64,000 nucleotides of DNA. Source: Muscardinus avellanarius. Taxonomy: Eukaryota; Chordata; Mammalia; Rodentia; Gliridae. The stretch's first letter is position 1; the number at the start of each line of letters is the position of its first letter. Below, piece after piece: positions 34,356 through 45,837 of this stretch. Location of the stretch: contig OY726571.1 in NCBI GenBank assembly GCA_963383645.1, positions 83,948,619 to 84,012,618 on the forward strand, in the 5' to 3' direction. Below the pieces are notes generated by a model. That model was not told where the DNA came from, ran no database searches, and saw only the letters and a program-made list of their open reading frames with translations. The translations under genes and the position numbers were made by a program.

Positions 34356-35280
34356 AATAAACAACAAAACATTACATCAACTAGGGCAAAATTCAGACAG
34401 TCTCCCATGCCATGCTAAAGACTGGGAATTTCTTCTTGAAAGCAAAAAGAAATGGAACCAGGAAGAAAAGAAGTAAAATTATCAAGTACAGAATTTGGGG
34501 AAGTAATTTGCAGAGTTATGAAGAATGGCTCAGAGGGGAGTGAAGGCAACAGGTTGGGGTTGCCACAAAGAAAGGCTTCCATCAAATGCTCCAGGAGAAA
34601 CCGAATGAGAACGCATGTAAAAAGCCTGATCAGTATATTGCAACACAAGAAATACCCACGGGAGGACATTTACCCATAAGCCACATGTCACTCAGCAGCC
34701 TTTGCCAGTACTTACAACTTTCCTGCACAGGGGAGCCCACAGAGAAGGGTGCAGAAGGGAGGCTTGCAGTCAATGTCCCACACTTAGGTGCCTGGATATA
34801 GACTTTAGCCAGTATTCTGACAGCTCCATGGAATCGCCTCCCCTTCAGAGTGACATGATGGGCCAGTGAGGAAGGTAGTTGCTGTATAATAGTTACCAAG
34901 ATGAACAGGAGAGTTCTGAGAGTCAGGGAGGAGCGGAGGAGAGGGGACCAGAAGCGTCCTTTATTAGTAGCATTGCAGAGGGAAGAACTAATCCCCTGTG
35001 TGGAAGAACCATCCCGGTAGAGTTGAATTCCTGTCCTGGTGAGTGACTCCCTTCCCCAAGGACAGCCTCCTAGCATTCTAGGCTGTGGCTGTGGTACCTG
35101 TCCTCATTCAGCCTCCAGGCAAATACCTTCTGTTCATCTTTCCACTGAATCCTCAGTCATCTCCCCTGCCCTCTGCCCTTTCCACCCCAGCAAACTCCAC
35201 CACTATAGCATCAGAACTCAGAGTGAGATAGGCTGGTAGAAATAAAAGAAATATGCAGAAATGTAACTTTATTATGAAAG
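34356..35280. other. No gene recognised
   Basis: Apparently unique. A 148-codon minus frame (34630-35076) shows no known motif and is probably chance. Confidence 0.4.
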
Positions 35281-35284
35281 CTTA

Positions 35285-35409
35285 GGCCGGCGTGGAGGCA
35301 CACATCTATAATCCCAGTACTCAGGAGACTGAGTCAGGAGGATCGCAGGTTCAGGGCAGCTTCAGCAAGTAGTGAAATTCTCAGCAACCTATAGGGCTTT
35401 GTTTCAAAA

Positions 35410-35464
<55 letters not shown>

Positions 35465-35510
35465 GTAGCTCGGAAGTAGAACGCACCTGAGTTCAATCCC
35501 AAGGACTACA
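35285..35510 (+). mobile_element. B1-ID SINE with AAAT array in linker
   Basis: About thirteen AAAT units (35408-35463) between the halves. Confidence 0.88.
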
Positions 35511-35678
35511 ATTAATTAATTAGTTAATTAAACAAATAAATAACATGGAAGCCTGTGCCAAAATTCCACAATACTCTTACCCCTTGTCAGGCCTGTTTTC
35601 CCCAAGTTTCTGGGAATTTACAATACTTTACTCATACCCTGAGCCCTGTTACCTTTTTTTTTTTTTTTTTTTTCCTTT

Positions 35679-36110
35679 GCGGTACTAGGGATGAAACCCA
35701 GGGGCATTCTACCTCCAAGTTATACCCCCAGCCCTATTTTTTATTCTTTATTTTGAAACAGGGTTTCACTGAATTGCAAAGGGCCTCACTAAGTAGCTGA
35801 GGCTGGCCACCAACCGTGATTCTCTTGTCTCAGCCTCCCAAATGCTGGGATTGTTGCCGGGCGTGGTGGCGCACACTTGTAATCCCAGCGTTTGGGAGGC
35901 TGAGACAGGAGGATCGCACAGGTTCAAAGCCAGCCTCAGTTACTTAGTGAGGCTCTCAGCAACTTAGTCAGACCCTGTTTCCAAATAAAATATAAAATAG
36001 GTCTGGGAGTATAGCCTGGAGGTAGAAAAGTCCCTGGGTTCTACCCCCAGTACCACATACACAACATACACAAATGCTGGGATTGCAAGTGTGTGCAACC
36101 ATGCCAGGCT
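35679..36110 (-). mobile_element. B1-ID SINE, outer copy of a nest
   Basis: Parts 35679-35853 and 36071-36110. Confidence 0.88.
35856..36070 (+). mobile_element. B1-ID SINE inserted in the outer copy
   Basis: CAAATGCTGGGATTG at 35839-35853 and 36071-36085 is a perfect 15-bp target duplication. Confidence 0.93.
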
Positions 36111-36119
36111 TCCTGTTAA

Positions 36120-36655
36120 CTCTCTTCAAGGAGGGGTTTGTTGATCACAGCGGAGGTCAGACAAAAGAGTAATTTCGTTGGACACTGTTAGCCACCTCCC
36201 CCTGTAAGTCATCTAGAAAAAAGAGTAATCTCTTCGGGCACTGTTGGCTGGTCTCAAACAATTAAGAAAAACACACACACAAAACAGTGAAGCCCCCTCC
36301 CCTGGGGCCCTGAAATAGGACCAGAAACTCCCAAGTCATCTTGTGATCACTGGCCTGATGCCCTCCTCACACAGGTCCTCCTGCCCACCCCTCTCGAAGG
36401 GCCTCCATAGAGGAAGAGCCCTGATCTCCCAGACCGGCCTCTCTCGCTCTTGAGGCGGCCCATAGTCTCCCGTGAATGTGTATTTCTTACTTTCCTAAGT
36501 AAATTTCTGCCCCAGTCTGTGAATGGTGTTTGCTGAATTCTTTTCCTTCATGTGAGCCAAGGATGCCCCTGACCCTCAGTTAGCTTCTCTCTCTCCGCCC
36601 CTGGGAAGCGCTCTAAAACCTGTCAGGAAACCGACCTTTCTCCTGTAACAACAGT
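36120..36655 (+). mobile_element. Possible ERV LTR fragment (class uncertain)
   Basis: TTCTTACTTTCCTAAGTAAATT...GTGTTTGCTGAATTC...CATGTGAGCCAAGGATGCCC resembles the polyadenylation end of class I LTRs. No target duplication was found. Confidence 0.35.
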
Positions 36656-36724
36656 AGGACCTTAAACAAACAAACAAACAAATCACCCAAACACTTTTTA
36701 AAGATGGTAGAACATGGACTGATT

Positions 36725-36795
36725 AGATTACTCAGGGGTAGAGTGATTGCCTAGAATATGTGAGACCCTGGGTTATTCCATTCCCAGCAACACAA
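36725..36795 (+). mobile_element. ID SINE monomer
   Basis: ATTACTCAGGGGTAGAGTGATTGCC...CCATTCCCAGCAAC, followed by CA repeat. Confidence 0.72.
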
Positions 36796-36797
36796 GT

Positions 36798-36798
36798 G

Positions 36799-36850
<52 letters not shown>

Positions 36851-37030
36851 CTCCATACATATATATATACATATATACATTTATACTGTACAATATATAT
36901 ACACATATATACATACACATACTATATATACATATGTATGTACATACACTTATATAAATATATAATACATAACATATATACAGACACATATATATTATAT
37001 AATATATGATATATATCCATATATTATATA
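36798..37030. repeat. CA microsatellite followed by AT-rich ATATAC repeats
   Basis: CA to 36851, then degenerate ATATACAT sequence to about 37030. Confidence 0.92.
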
Positions 37031-37164
37031 ATAACACTGCAGACTTTATTCAAGAGAAAGAGATAAGTCGAGGGACCATCACAATTGAGTTTTACAGTAG
37101 AGAGTAGAGGAAAGAGATTGAACTCAACTCTGAATCCCACAAGAACAAGTAGAAATTCAAAACC

Positions 37165-37266
37165 AAGGAGCAGGCAGCTACTTGGGAGGCTGGAGCAGAA
37201 GAATCACAAGTTTGAGGTCAGCCTGGGCAACAGAGGCAATATAGCAAGACCCGATCTCAAAAAATA
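37165..37266 (+). mobile_element. Old 7SL-derived monomer fragment
   Basis: GCAGCTACTTGGGAGGCTGG...CAGCCTGGGCAACAG...AGACCCGATCTC; 5' end missing. Confidence 0.7.
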
Positions 37267-37620
37267 AATGGATAGGTAAATCAAAACAAAACTACAGGGA
37301 AAGGTGGGAGCCTATAGCTGAAATATGACTTCAGAGGAAGCATCAGGATTGAGAGGATTAAAGGCTGAAGTAACTTGATAGGCTTATTACCGAAGGCAGG
37401 CCAGGCTGATAAGATATTGGGGGTGGTTGTATACCAAGGGTGGGGAATATTTGCTAAACTCAATGAATAGGTTTCTTCTATGCCTTATCTAATTTATAAG
37501 TCTTTCTTATTTTTTACTGTTCTTAAATTGACTTGTCCAAGCCATGAAGAAGGGTTCTGGACACGTTTACTTTACTTATGAACATCCAGAAGACTTATGC
37601 CACTTATTGAAAAGGCTACC
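37267..37620. other. No gene recognised
   Basis: Unclassified, AT-rich. Confidence 0.45.
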
Positions 37621-37624
37621 CATA

Positions 37625-37912
37625 GCCAGGCATGGTGGTACACACCTGTAATTCCAATACTTGGGAGGCTGAGACAGAAGAATCGTTTGAGGCCAGCCTC
37701 AGTAATCTAGTGAGACTCTCAGCAACTCAGTGAGACCCTGTTTCAAAATAAAAAATAAAAGAGGGCTTGGGATGTATGTAGCTCAGAGGGAAAGGGCCCC
37801 AGGGCTCAAATACAAAAAAAAAATAACAAAAAATAACAAAGAGAGAGAGAAAGAAGAAAGAAGGAAAGAAAGAAAGGAGAAAGAGAAAAAGGAAGGAAGG
37901 AAGAAAAGGCCA
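37625..37912 (+). mobile_element. B1-ID SINE with GA/GGAA tail
   Basis: Dimer to about 37815, purine tail to 37912. Confidence 0.88.
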
Positions 37913-37929
37913 TCCATACCCATTATACC

Positions 37930-38420
37930 ATGCTATTACTTTTACAATAAATTACTCGTGTACTGGTAGTTTGTTTCTGGATTTTCTATTCTGTTCTATT
38001 GGTCAATTTATTTATCCTTGTACTAACACCACATTTTGTTAAGTGCTATCTGGTAGTAATATTCACAATCTGTGTTCTTTTCCAAGAATGACTTTGAAGT
38101 CAGGCATAGTGGCCCATACAGGTAATTCCAGTACTTGGGAAGCTGAGACCGGAGGATCATAGGTTCGAGGACAGCCTCAGCAATTAGCAAGCCTCTCAGC
38201 AACCTAGCGAGACCCTGTTTCAAAACAGAACAAAAATATAAAAATAAAAAGGGTTGGGGGTGGAGCTTAGACATAAAATGCTCTTGGGTTCAATCCCTAG
38301 CACCAAAAGGAAAATAAAATAGAGTTTGCACTACCTGGACCTTTTTTAAAATATTTTTTGGAATCAGCTTGACTATTTCCATTATCTCTTGACACAGTGA
38401 CTTTTAAACACTGTTAATAG
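37930..38420 (-). mobile_element. Antisense L1 ORF2 fragment split by a SINE
   Basis: TGTTCTATTGGTCAATTTATTTATCC...AACACCAC and GAATCAGCTTGACTATTTCC are reverse-complement L1 ORF2 landmarks; the SINE at 38098-38308 separates them. Confidence 0.6.
38098..38308 (+). mobile_element. B1-ID SINE
   Basis: Inserted in the antisense L1 fragment. Confidence 0.87.
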
Positions 38421-39552
38421 AGCACTTGATTCTGATTTTTATTTTTCGGCCATTCTGGTGACTAGTCTCTGTATTTTGCCTGGGGAGGAACAATAAATAC
38501 AATAAGCTGAAAAGGGTTCCAGGAACACGGAGTGAGGAAGAAAACACATTCCTCAACTTGAAGGTCATAATCAAGTGGATTAATTTTTAAGCTACCCCCA
38601 TAAAATAGAACTAATAGTCAGAAGAAGGGCATTATCTGTTTCTTATCAAGATTCACTCAGCAACCATTTACTGAAAATCTCTGCAATGTGTTCTGGGTGT
38701 GTTCAAAGGACTGAAACGCACAGTCCTTCCGAGGAGCTGGACACTTTGGAGGTTCTTTGCTTTACAACGGTGTGGATTCAGATCTCTGTGTTTGGATTCA
38801 GCATAATCCAAGGAGATTTTTGCAGGGAACACTAATTTCTAGTGCTTACTTACTACCTTAGTGCTTCAAATCGAGAGGCAGAGAAAGGCAGGGGGTGCAA
38901 AAGAGTTGAACTGACCAGGAGTTTCCAGCCAGTTTGAATTCTCCTGTTCCATTTTGCTATTTCATGGAGTTCTGCCCTCCTCCTCCCCTTTTTAAATACC
39001 ATCAAAGGTTTATAGTGGATTTTAGAGTTCATATGAACTTTGCAAATATAAAGGAAATGCCCAGCGTGGTGGAGAGAAATGCATGTGATTGTGAGTAAAA
39101 TGCTTTACAACATTTTCCTTTGACATATTCTCCTTGCCCTTTAGACTCCATGAATTCTCCCTTTATGTGATTTTTTTTTTTCAGGAATTTCAAAAAAACA
39201 GGCATCGTTTTACAAGTTGCAATAAGTGTCACTGGATGGCACATCCAACCAGAAACATGTTTTAAAAATGTTTTAAAGCATCAATTTTTATATTTTAGAT
39301 GAGACTTATTTCTAGTTAATACTATCCATTCGGCACTGTTGCTTATTTGAAATTATGAGGTTTAAATGCATGAGCTTTCCCCTGCTGATGGGTTTTATGG
39401 GTTTCCCTAGGATTGACCTTGAAGGTAAATAATAAGCTTTAAGGGAAAGTTTCAGTAGCACCCTTAGTTTAGGATATTAAAGAACAGTAGTAATCTTTGG
39501 TCCTCTTTATGCCTTGCTTGATTTAAATTTATGCAAATTAGATGAATATAAA
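38421..39552. other. No gene recognised
   Basis: Largest SINE-free unclassified block besides 29.9-31.6 kb; no frame of note. Confidence 0.45.
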
Positions 39553-39613
39553 AGTCTGGGAGTGTATCTTGGTGGTACAGCACTTTCCTAGCCTGAGTCC
39601 TATCCCCAGCACA

Positions 39614-39655
<42 letters not shown>
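39553..39655 (+). mobile_element. ID SINE monomer with CA tail
   Basis: GTCTGGGAGTGTATCTTGGT...CCTATCCCCAGCAC then about 20 CA units. Confidence 0.72.
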
Positions 39656-39656
<1 letters not shown>

Positions 39657-39769
39657 ACCTAAAATAGATATTTGGCTTGATCAGGAGATATACCATGCTT
39701 TTCAATGATCATAGATTTCAATAATAGGAGGGAACAAAAAGAATAATTTTCTCTACCACCCTCACATGT

Positions 39770-40800
39770 TAAGTCCTGGGGGTCAGGGCTGTGTCTTAGT
39801 CACCAGTTTCTCGAGTACGTGTGCTCAAGGAAAAGGGAGACATGGGGGTAAAGGGAAGTATATCCCATTTAACTGTGAGGCTATGCAGGGTAGGGATGTT
39901 TCCCAAGATTTTATAACCAACAAGGGTTATGATCTCAGACTTTCTGCACCCTCATGCATGTCACTCATGGCAAGAAATATTCATTTGGTCTCTACCCAGA
40001 GCTCCTAAAACCCTTGTATCTATCTGAATGGTAGCGGTAACAGGACCATCTTTCTGTTACATATAGTCTCAGTTGCTCATTTCTGACACAAGAGCATCTA
40101 AGATTCTTAAAATCTCCCTAGCACTTTTTGTATGCTAAGGAGATGACTAGTGGCTGGCCCTTCCAGAGCTTTAGAATGGGAGTGGGAAAGACCAAGGCAC
40201 CATCAGATACTCACCAACCTCCAGGCCAGAAAGAGGGACTATGAGTGAATTAATTACCAATGGCCAAAGATTTAATCAACCATGCCCACATTATAAAACT
40301 TGCTTAAAAGCATTAAGTGAGCTGTAGATGTAGCTCAGTGGTAGAGTGCTTGCTTAGCATGTACAAGGCTCTAGTTTTGATCCCTAGCAACACACACACA
40401 CAAAAAAAAAAAAAAAAATTAAGTACTTTCTTTTCCTCCACTGCCCTCCCCTAGTCGTCTACCATCACCATCTACCTCCTTTTACAGTCTTGAGATTCTT
40501 TTTCTTCTAGTTATTGAGCCTAGCTAAACTATCCTCTGACTGCATGGAGGATGTTGAAAGATAGTGAGGATAGGACTCCTGTTCACTTGGAGGCTGTGCC
40601 TGGCACTGCCTTGGGGGAAAGCGTTGGCTTATAGTGGGATAAATTAGGAATTAGTGAGTGTTCCCTGATATCAGGGTATTCACTGTGCCTTTGTTATTGA
40701 ATGACAGACATAGGCTTTATTTCTGTTTGTGCTCTATAAATATTTGAGAGCCAAGCTGGCGGAAAAACAGGTTTATTCAAAGCTAGCTTTGGTGAGAAAT
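39770..40800 (+). mobile_element. Possible old LTR element, interrupted by an ID
   Basis: CTCAGTTGCTCATTTCTGACAC, AGGAGATGACTAGTGGCTGG and ACATTATAAAACTTGC look like a diverged LTR ending near a TATA box. AATTAAGT-like repeats flank the ID at 40319. Assignment is weak. Confidence 0.3.
40319..40420 (+). mobile_element. ID SINE monomer
   Basis: TAGCTCAGTGGTAGAGTGCTT well preserved, CA then A tail; ATTAAGT on both sides. Confidence 0.85.
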
Positions 40801-40807
40801 AGCAGAG

Positions 40808-41617
40808 AACTTTGGGGATTGAACCCATGGGCTTTCATTCTACCTCTGAACTACACCCCCAGCCCTCTTTTATTTTGAAACAGGTGTAGGGGTGCTGGAA
40901 AGCAGGCTGGAAGAAGTGCTTTCCTCCCCTATATGAGAAGTTAACTAGAGAAGTCTTCTCCCATATTAGGATTAGAAATAAGGTATTAAAATATAGTTAA
41001 GATAGAAGTAGGGTAGGATTGGAGATAAAATCAAGATCCATCCAAGGACAAGGGTAGGGGACCCACAAGGTCAAAGCCTCTAATCTCCAGCTTGCCAAGG
41101 TCTTTGTAAATGGGACCCCATCCCCATATCTCTGAGCTAGATCAGCAAACAAGGCCAGGCTAATCTGCTCTCCAGTGCAGAGATAATCTGTTCTTCAGTG
41201 CAGAGATGAGCCTGGCCCAGCCAAGGTGGGTGGGAAAGGCAGAGCAGGCTCTGACGTGTGTGGATGCATGTTTTAAAATTATTGGTTGTACTTGTTTGTC
41301 CTTGTATCTGATTGGTTGTATTCTAAGGTTGGCGGGCTCTGACGTGTGTAACCACTCCCTCATGTGTAACCACTCCCTCCTAGGGTTATAAAATTCAGAG
41401 CGTGGAGTGGGGAGGGGTCGAACCTCGGCCATAGTGTCTTGGTCGTGACCCCTGGCTAGCCGGGACAATAAACCTCGCTTGCATTTTTACATCTCTTGTG
41501 AGTCCTTCGATATTTGGGTTGGTGGGCAATTCTTGGACCCTTCACAGGATCTCCCTAAATTACAACTGCTGGCCTCAAACCTACATTCCTCTTGACCTAG
41601 CCTTCCAAGTCCTGCCA
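40808..41617 (-). mobile_element. B1-ID dimeric SINE split by the solo LTR
   Basis: The ID half and linker lie at 40808-40884; the remainder of the B1 half resumes at 41545 and is truncated near 41617. Confidence 0.75.
40885..41544 (+). mobile_element. Solo LTR, class I (gammaretrovirus-like)
   Basis: 660 bp beginning TGTAGG and ending CCTTCA, flanked by a 4-bp duplication CAGG (40881-40884, 41545-41548), the size made by gammaretroviruses. U3 has two inverted CCAAT boxes (ATTGGTTGTA at 41281 and 41311), short internal direct repeats (CAGTGCAGAGAT twice; GGCTCTGACGTGTGT twice), TATAAAA at 41387 and AATAAA at 41467. No internal viral sequence remains, so the provirus collapsed by LTR-LTR recombination. 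It sits inside a minus-strand SINE. Confidence 0.85.
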
Positions 41618-42394
41618 GGTAAGCTTTTATACTCAAAAAGAAGACAAAATGGGACAAAGGGCAGGAAATATACATATGTCGATTTAGCTAGGCTGTGTTA
41701 ATCAGACATTGGACAATCTCGGGTTCCCTAGCACCTGTCAGATGGGTAGGGAACAGCCCCTTCGGCCTCTACTCTCAGAGATACAGAAAAACAAGTTACC
41801 AGAAAGTTGTTCTTCATTTCAAAGGGAGTTTATTGTTTGTTTCACCTTCTGCTTCTCAGATATGGTTTTTGTTCATCATTAAATTCGACCCACTGAGTAC
41901 TTAGTAAATACCTTTGACTGAAAGACGATTTCAGCCTATCCCAGTTTCAATTTGAAGGGATAAGTGATTTTCTGAAAATGCGTGGTCTCATCTAAGACTC
42001 CACCCATGTTTAGACAAAACGTAAAAGTCGGAAGGCTCATAGGACCATGACTGGTTTCTCTCCTGCATGGACCTTGTGTGTGAAACCATTTGGGATCGTC
42101 TGTCTATCCATCTCCATAAGAATTTCTGGAATCCAAGCCTAGACACTTTAAGAGCCTCTTCCCTTTCCATCCCCTTCCTTTGTCACCAAGACTGGTTCCT
42201 TAATCGTTAATGCAGAATCTGTCTCTTGGTTCTGTCTGCATATAGTCAGCTTGTCTTGAGAGTAATAAAACAGCAGGCTTTTCTACCCTATGGGCTTCCT
42301 TACTGGAATGATCCATTTAGCTCTGTGACAGTCAAAACGCTATCAAAAAAACTGTCTTAATATGGTCCGTATTTGCCTAACATTAGCATTTAAG
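41618..42394. other. Unclassified; holds the left copy of a 110-bp duplication
   Basis: No repeat family recognised. 42128-42237 recurs at 43868-43977. Confidence 0.5.
42128..42237 (+). repeat. 110-bp direct duplication, left copy
   Basis: GGAATCCAAGCCTAGACACT to TCTTGGTTCTGTCT; no mismatch with the right copy. Confidence 0.95.
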
Positions 42395-42689
42395 GCCTAA
42401 TGGAGTTTTTCTTAATTGGCTTGGGGTGCCATAACAAGATACTACCAGCTGCAAAGCTTACACAGAACGTATTTTCTCACAGTTTTCTAGGGAAGGAGTC
42501 CAAGATCAGGGTGCCAAAAAATTTGGTTTCTGAGGAAGCCTTTCTTCCTGGTTTGCAGATGGATGCCTCCTTCCTGTGCCCACACAGGGCCCTTCTTCTG
42601 TGTGCAAACAGAGGGAGAAAGCTCTGCTGTCTCTCTCATTTTCTCAACACCCCTCAACACACATACATCTTTAAAAGAAGACATCTAGC

Positions 42690-43112
42690 TGGGTATAGTG
42701 GCACACATCTGTAATCCCAGTACTTAAGAGGCGGAGACAGGAGGACCACAGGTTCAAGGCCAGCCTCAGCAACTTAGTGGGACCCTGTTCCGAAATAAAA
42801 CTTTCTCAAAATAAAACTCAGAGGTAGAAGCTGGGGTGGTGGCGCACACTTGCAATCCAGCATTCGGGAGGCTGAGACAGGAGGATCGTAGTTCGCAGAC
42901 AGCCTCAGCTACTTAGTGAGGCCCTCTGCAACTCAGTGAGACCCTGTTTCAAAATAAAAAAGTTAAAAATAGGGCTGGGGGTGTAGCTCAGAGATAGAAT
43001 GCCCCCGGGTTCCATCTCCAGTACAGCAAAAAAAAAACCCCAAAAACACAAAAACAAAAGAGCCCCTCAGAGGTAGAATGTCCCTGGGTTCAATCTCCAG
43101 TACCAAAGGTAT
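42690..43112 (+). mobile_element. B1-ID SINE, outer copy of a nest
   Basis: Parts 42690-42829 and 43066-43112; inserted in the minus-strand MLT1. Confidence 0.85.
42830..43065 (+). mobile_element. B1-ID SINE inserted in the ID half of the outer copy
   Basis: CTCAGAGGTAGAA at 42817-42829 and 43066-43078 is the perfect target duplication. Confidence 0.92.
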
Positions 43113-43340
43113 AAATAAAACAAAGGGACACCAACCCCTACTGAAAAAGGGCCTACCCTTATAACCTCATTTATTTAGCTGTAGTTAAATTGCTCTTAAA
43201 TGCTCTATCTCCAAGTACAGTCTTTTTGGGGTTAGGGCTTCAATCTATGAATTTGGGGGAGACACAATTCAATCCATTACAGGGCAATCCAAATATGCTA
43301 AATGTCACTCATCATGATTCCTTGACATTTACTTTTCCTG

Positions 43341-43343
<3 letters not shown>

Positions 43344-43384
<41 letters not shown>
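43344..43384. repeat. CA microsatellite
   Basis: About 20 CA units. Confidence 0.95.
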
Positions 43385-43386
<2 letters not shown>

Positions 43387-43479
43387 CACTGCGTATGAGC
43401 TTCTCCCAAAGTATTTCACCAAAGATAGCTCTGTTAATTATTTGTTCTTATCAATGTGCAGGTTATGTATTTTCCAAAG

Positions 43480-43867
43480 AGGCTTGTGACAATGTTCCCA
43501 CCTCATGCGGTCTTCTAGAAACTTAATTCCCCATAACAAAGGTGGAGTCTACGTCCCTCCCTTGAGCTTGCATGGGTCCTTGTGAGTGCCTGGGTCAACA
43601 AAGGACGGCTGACGTGACACCGTATGTGAGTTACAAAGCTAGGCCATGAAAGACTATACAGCTTCCTTCTGGCTGCCTCTCAAGACACTGAGCCTCAGGA
43701 ACCAGCCCTGCTCCTGTGTGGTGCGGCTGACTGCCTCTGAGCTGGAGCCAAGGTCCGGATCTGCCCATTGAGCACCAACCAGCCAGCCGTGTGAATTTGC
43801 CTTCCTGGAGATGGAATTTCCCGACTAGCCACTGATACGCAGGCAGAAATGAGCCTTCCCTGCAGAA
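43480..43867 (+). mobile_element. MLT1-like LTR fragment
   Basis: GGTCCTTGTGAGTGCCTGGG, GACGTGACACCGTATGTGA and CAGCTTCCTTCTGGCTGCCT follow the MLT1 order. The perfect 110-bp duplication begins at its right edge. Confidence 0.55.
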
Positions 43868-43977
43868 GGAATCCAAGCCTAGACACTTTAAGAGCCTCTT
43901 CCCTTTCCATCCCCTTCCTTTGTCACCAAGACTGGTTCCTTAATCGTTAATGCAGAATCTGTCTCTTGGTTCTGTCT
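43868..43977 (+). repeat. 110-bp direct duplication, right copy
   Basis: Exactly 1,740 bp from the left copy. The TCTCTTGGTTCTG end is itself repeated once immediately after. Confidence 0.95.
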
Positions 43978-44253
43978 CTTGGTTCTGCAGAGCTCTGCCT
44001 AGATTACCTCACTGTGGACTTGTGGGATAAAGATTGGTCAATTTAAGTTCATCTACTCTTAGAACAAGTCACCCACTCTCTGATAATGGGGAAGGCTAGA
44101 AGGGAAAGGCAGGTGGGGGTGGAAATTCTCTGTATTTTCTGCTCAGTTTTGCTGTGAACCCAAAACTGATCTGAAAAGCAAAGTCTATTTAATAACGCAT
44201 ACATATATGTACATATGCACATTGATAGATACATAAAATAAAAAATAAGTGTG

Positions 44254-44322
44254 GGGCTAGCTCGGTGACAGAGTGGATGCTTAGCATGTACAAGGCCCTG
44301 GGTTTAATCCCCAACACCAAAA
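44254..44322 (+). mobile_element. ID SINE monomer
   Basis: GGGCTAGCTCGGTGACAGAG...GGGTTTAATCCCCAACACC. Confidence 0.8.
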
Positions 44323-44710
44323 TAAGTAAAATTTCTAAGAGCCCTAGACCAGATTTTGGTAAAATCCAATAGCATAAAGAAAAAAGATCAAGACATAGGA
44401 AACAACAATTTCTTTATCTTGTTTTTTTTCTTGCAATAATCAATAGGAAATACTAGAAAAATAAATTCTCATAACCAACAGCAACACAAATTATAAAACA
44501 TTGGCATTAATATAATGAGAAAAATAGAAAAGCTATGTGACAAACACTTAAAAGCCTTAATACAAGGGTGGGAAATAATTCTATAGCTATTCTACAAATA
44601 TTAGCATAAATTTTATTTTATATTTTTCTATAAACAACACTGTTCTCTCAAAATAAAAGAATCCCGGTGCGGCAGTGAATTTGTTGATTCCAATTCGTGT
44701 GTGTGTGTGT
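44323..44710. other. No gene recognised
   Basis: AT-rich unclassified sequence. Confidence 0.45.
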
Positions 44711-44786
44711 GTAGTGCTGGGGTTCAAACTCGGGGTCTTGTGCATTCTAGGCAAATGCTGTTCCACTGAGCTACATCCCCATCCCA
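44711..44786 (-). mobile_element. ID SINE monomer
   Basis: TAGTGCTGGGGTTCAAACTC...CCACTGAGCTACATCCCC; GT tail at 44697. Confidence 0.8.
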
Positions 44787-44925
44787 GATTCTGATATTTT
44801 TTAGGAAGAGAAAATATATAAGAATAGGAAAGATATTTTAACAATGGAGAGTCATAGAGGATTAAATATTATAACAAATATCAGTTATTTGGTCAAGCCA
44901 TTATATTAAAAGAGTTTGAAATCAA

Positions 44926-45092
44926 GCTGGGTACAGTGGTACACGCTCGTAATCCCAGTATTTGAGAAGCTGAGATAGGAGGACGGCAAGTTTGAAGCCA
45001 GCAACTAAGCAAAACCCTTAGCAACTCAGCAAGACCCAGTATCAAAATACAAAAACTAAAATAGGGATGGGCTTTAGCGCAGAGGTAGAAAA
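44926..45092 (+). mobile_element. B1-ID SINE, 3' truncated
   Basis: Ends within the ID half after GCAGAGGTAGAAA. Confidence 0.8.
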
Positions 45093-45837
45093 AGTTTTGA
45101 TATTTAAAAAGGAATGGACATTAAGCTAAAGAAAGAAATGAGAGTCTAGTAAAAGGATCACATCTGAATTGCAGTTCTAAGATACTGTAAGAGTAAACTA
45201 TCAAATCAGTGTGGGAAGAATCAAGTAATGAACAGATGGCTGTGAAATCTTTTGTCTACACAAGAAAAAAAATTTTACTATATTTTATATAAAAATTCAG
45301 GCCAAAATTAGGGGACAGTTGTATAATCTGGCCTTGGGGAGGAGGAACATCTTTTTAAATAAGTTACTAGCAACAAAGGAAAATGAAAAACAACTTAATG
45401 TGAGGAAATACAGAAAATGACAATGTTACTATTTATCATGCATCAAGGCTTCAACAAACCAATAAGAAGATACTCTGCACAACAGAACAAAGGAACAAAA
45501 TGTATTAAAGGCAATTAAGAGAAAAGGGGAAAATACGAAGCCATAGCGGTCTGAAGAGATGCTCTACTTTGTCCTCAGTGATGGCAAGAACATTAACGCA
45601 AGATACCACTCCTGGCCATCTGATTTAGAAGAATTCCAGGCTGGATTGCGGGTGCTGAGAAGGGTCCGGGCAGCCCAGCCCATCAGCACTCAGAGTGGAA
45701 AGGTAAGCCATGGTTAGCTTCATTGGAGGCTGTTGGCAGCATTAGCCCGACACACCCACGGTCATGGGGAAGGTACCTGGTCGATGGTAGGCATGCCATA
45801 ATTATTTGTTTGACTTTATGCAGGATTACTTTTACGA
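45093..45837. other. No gene recognised
   Basis: A-rich to 45560, then mixed unique sequence; no frame of note. Confidence 0.45.

Larger units (their letters stand above)
42395..43290 (-). mobile_element. MLT1 LTR, minus strand, split by nested SINEs
   Basis: 42395-42689 (TTTTCTCACAGTTTTCTAGG...GTCCAAGATCAGGGTG) and 43113-43290 (CTATCTCCAAGTACAGTC...AATTTGGGGGAGACACAATT) are the two parts. Confidence 0.75.

Noticed and set aside
34630..35076. 148-codon minus frame
   Set aside because: No motif, no paralogue within the window, no supporting signals; treated as chance.
42487..42714. Frames in 42400-42714 on both strands
   Set aside because: Lie within an MLT1 LTR, a non-coding repeat.
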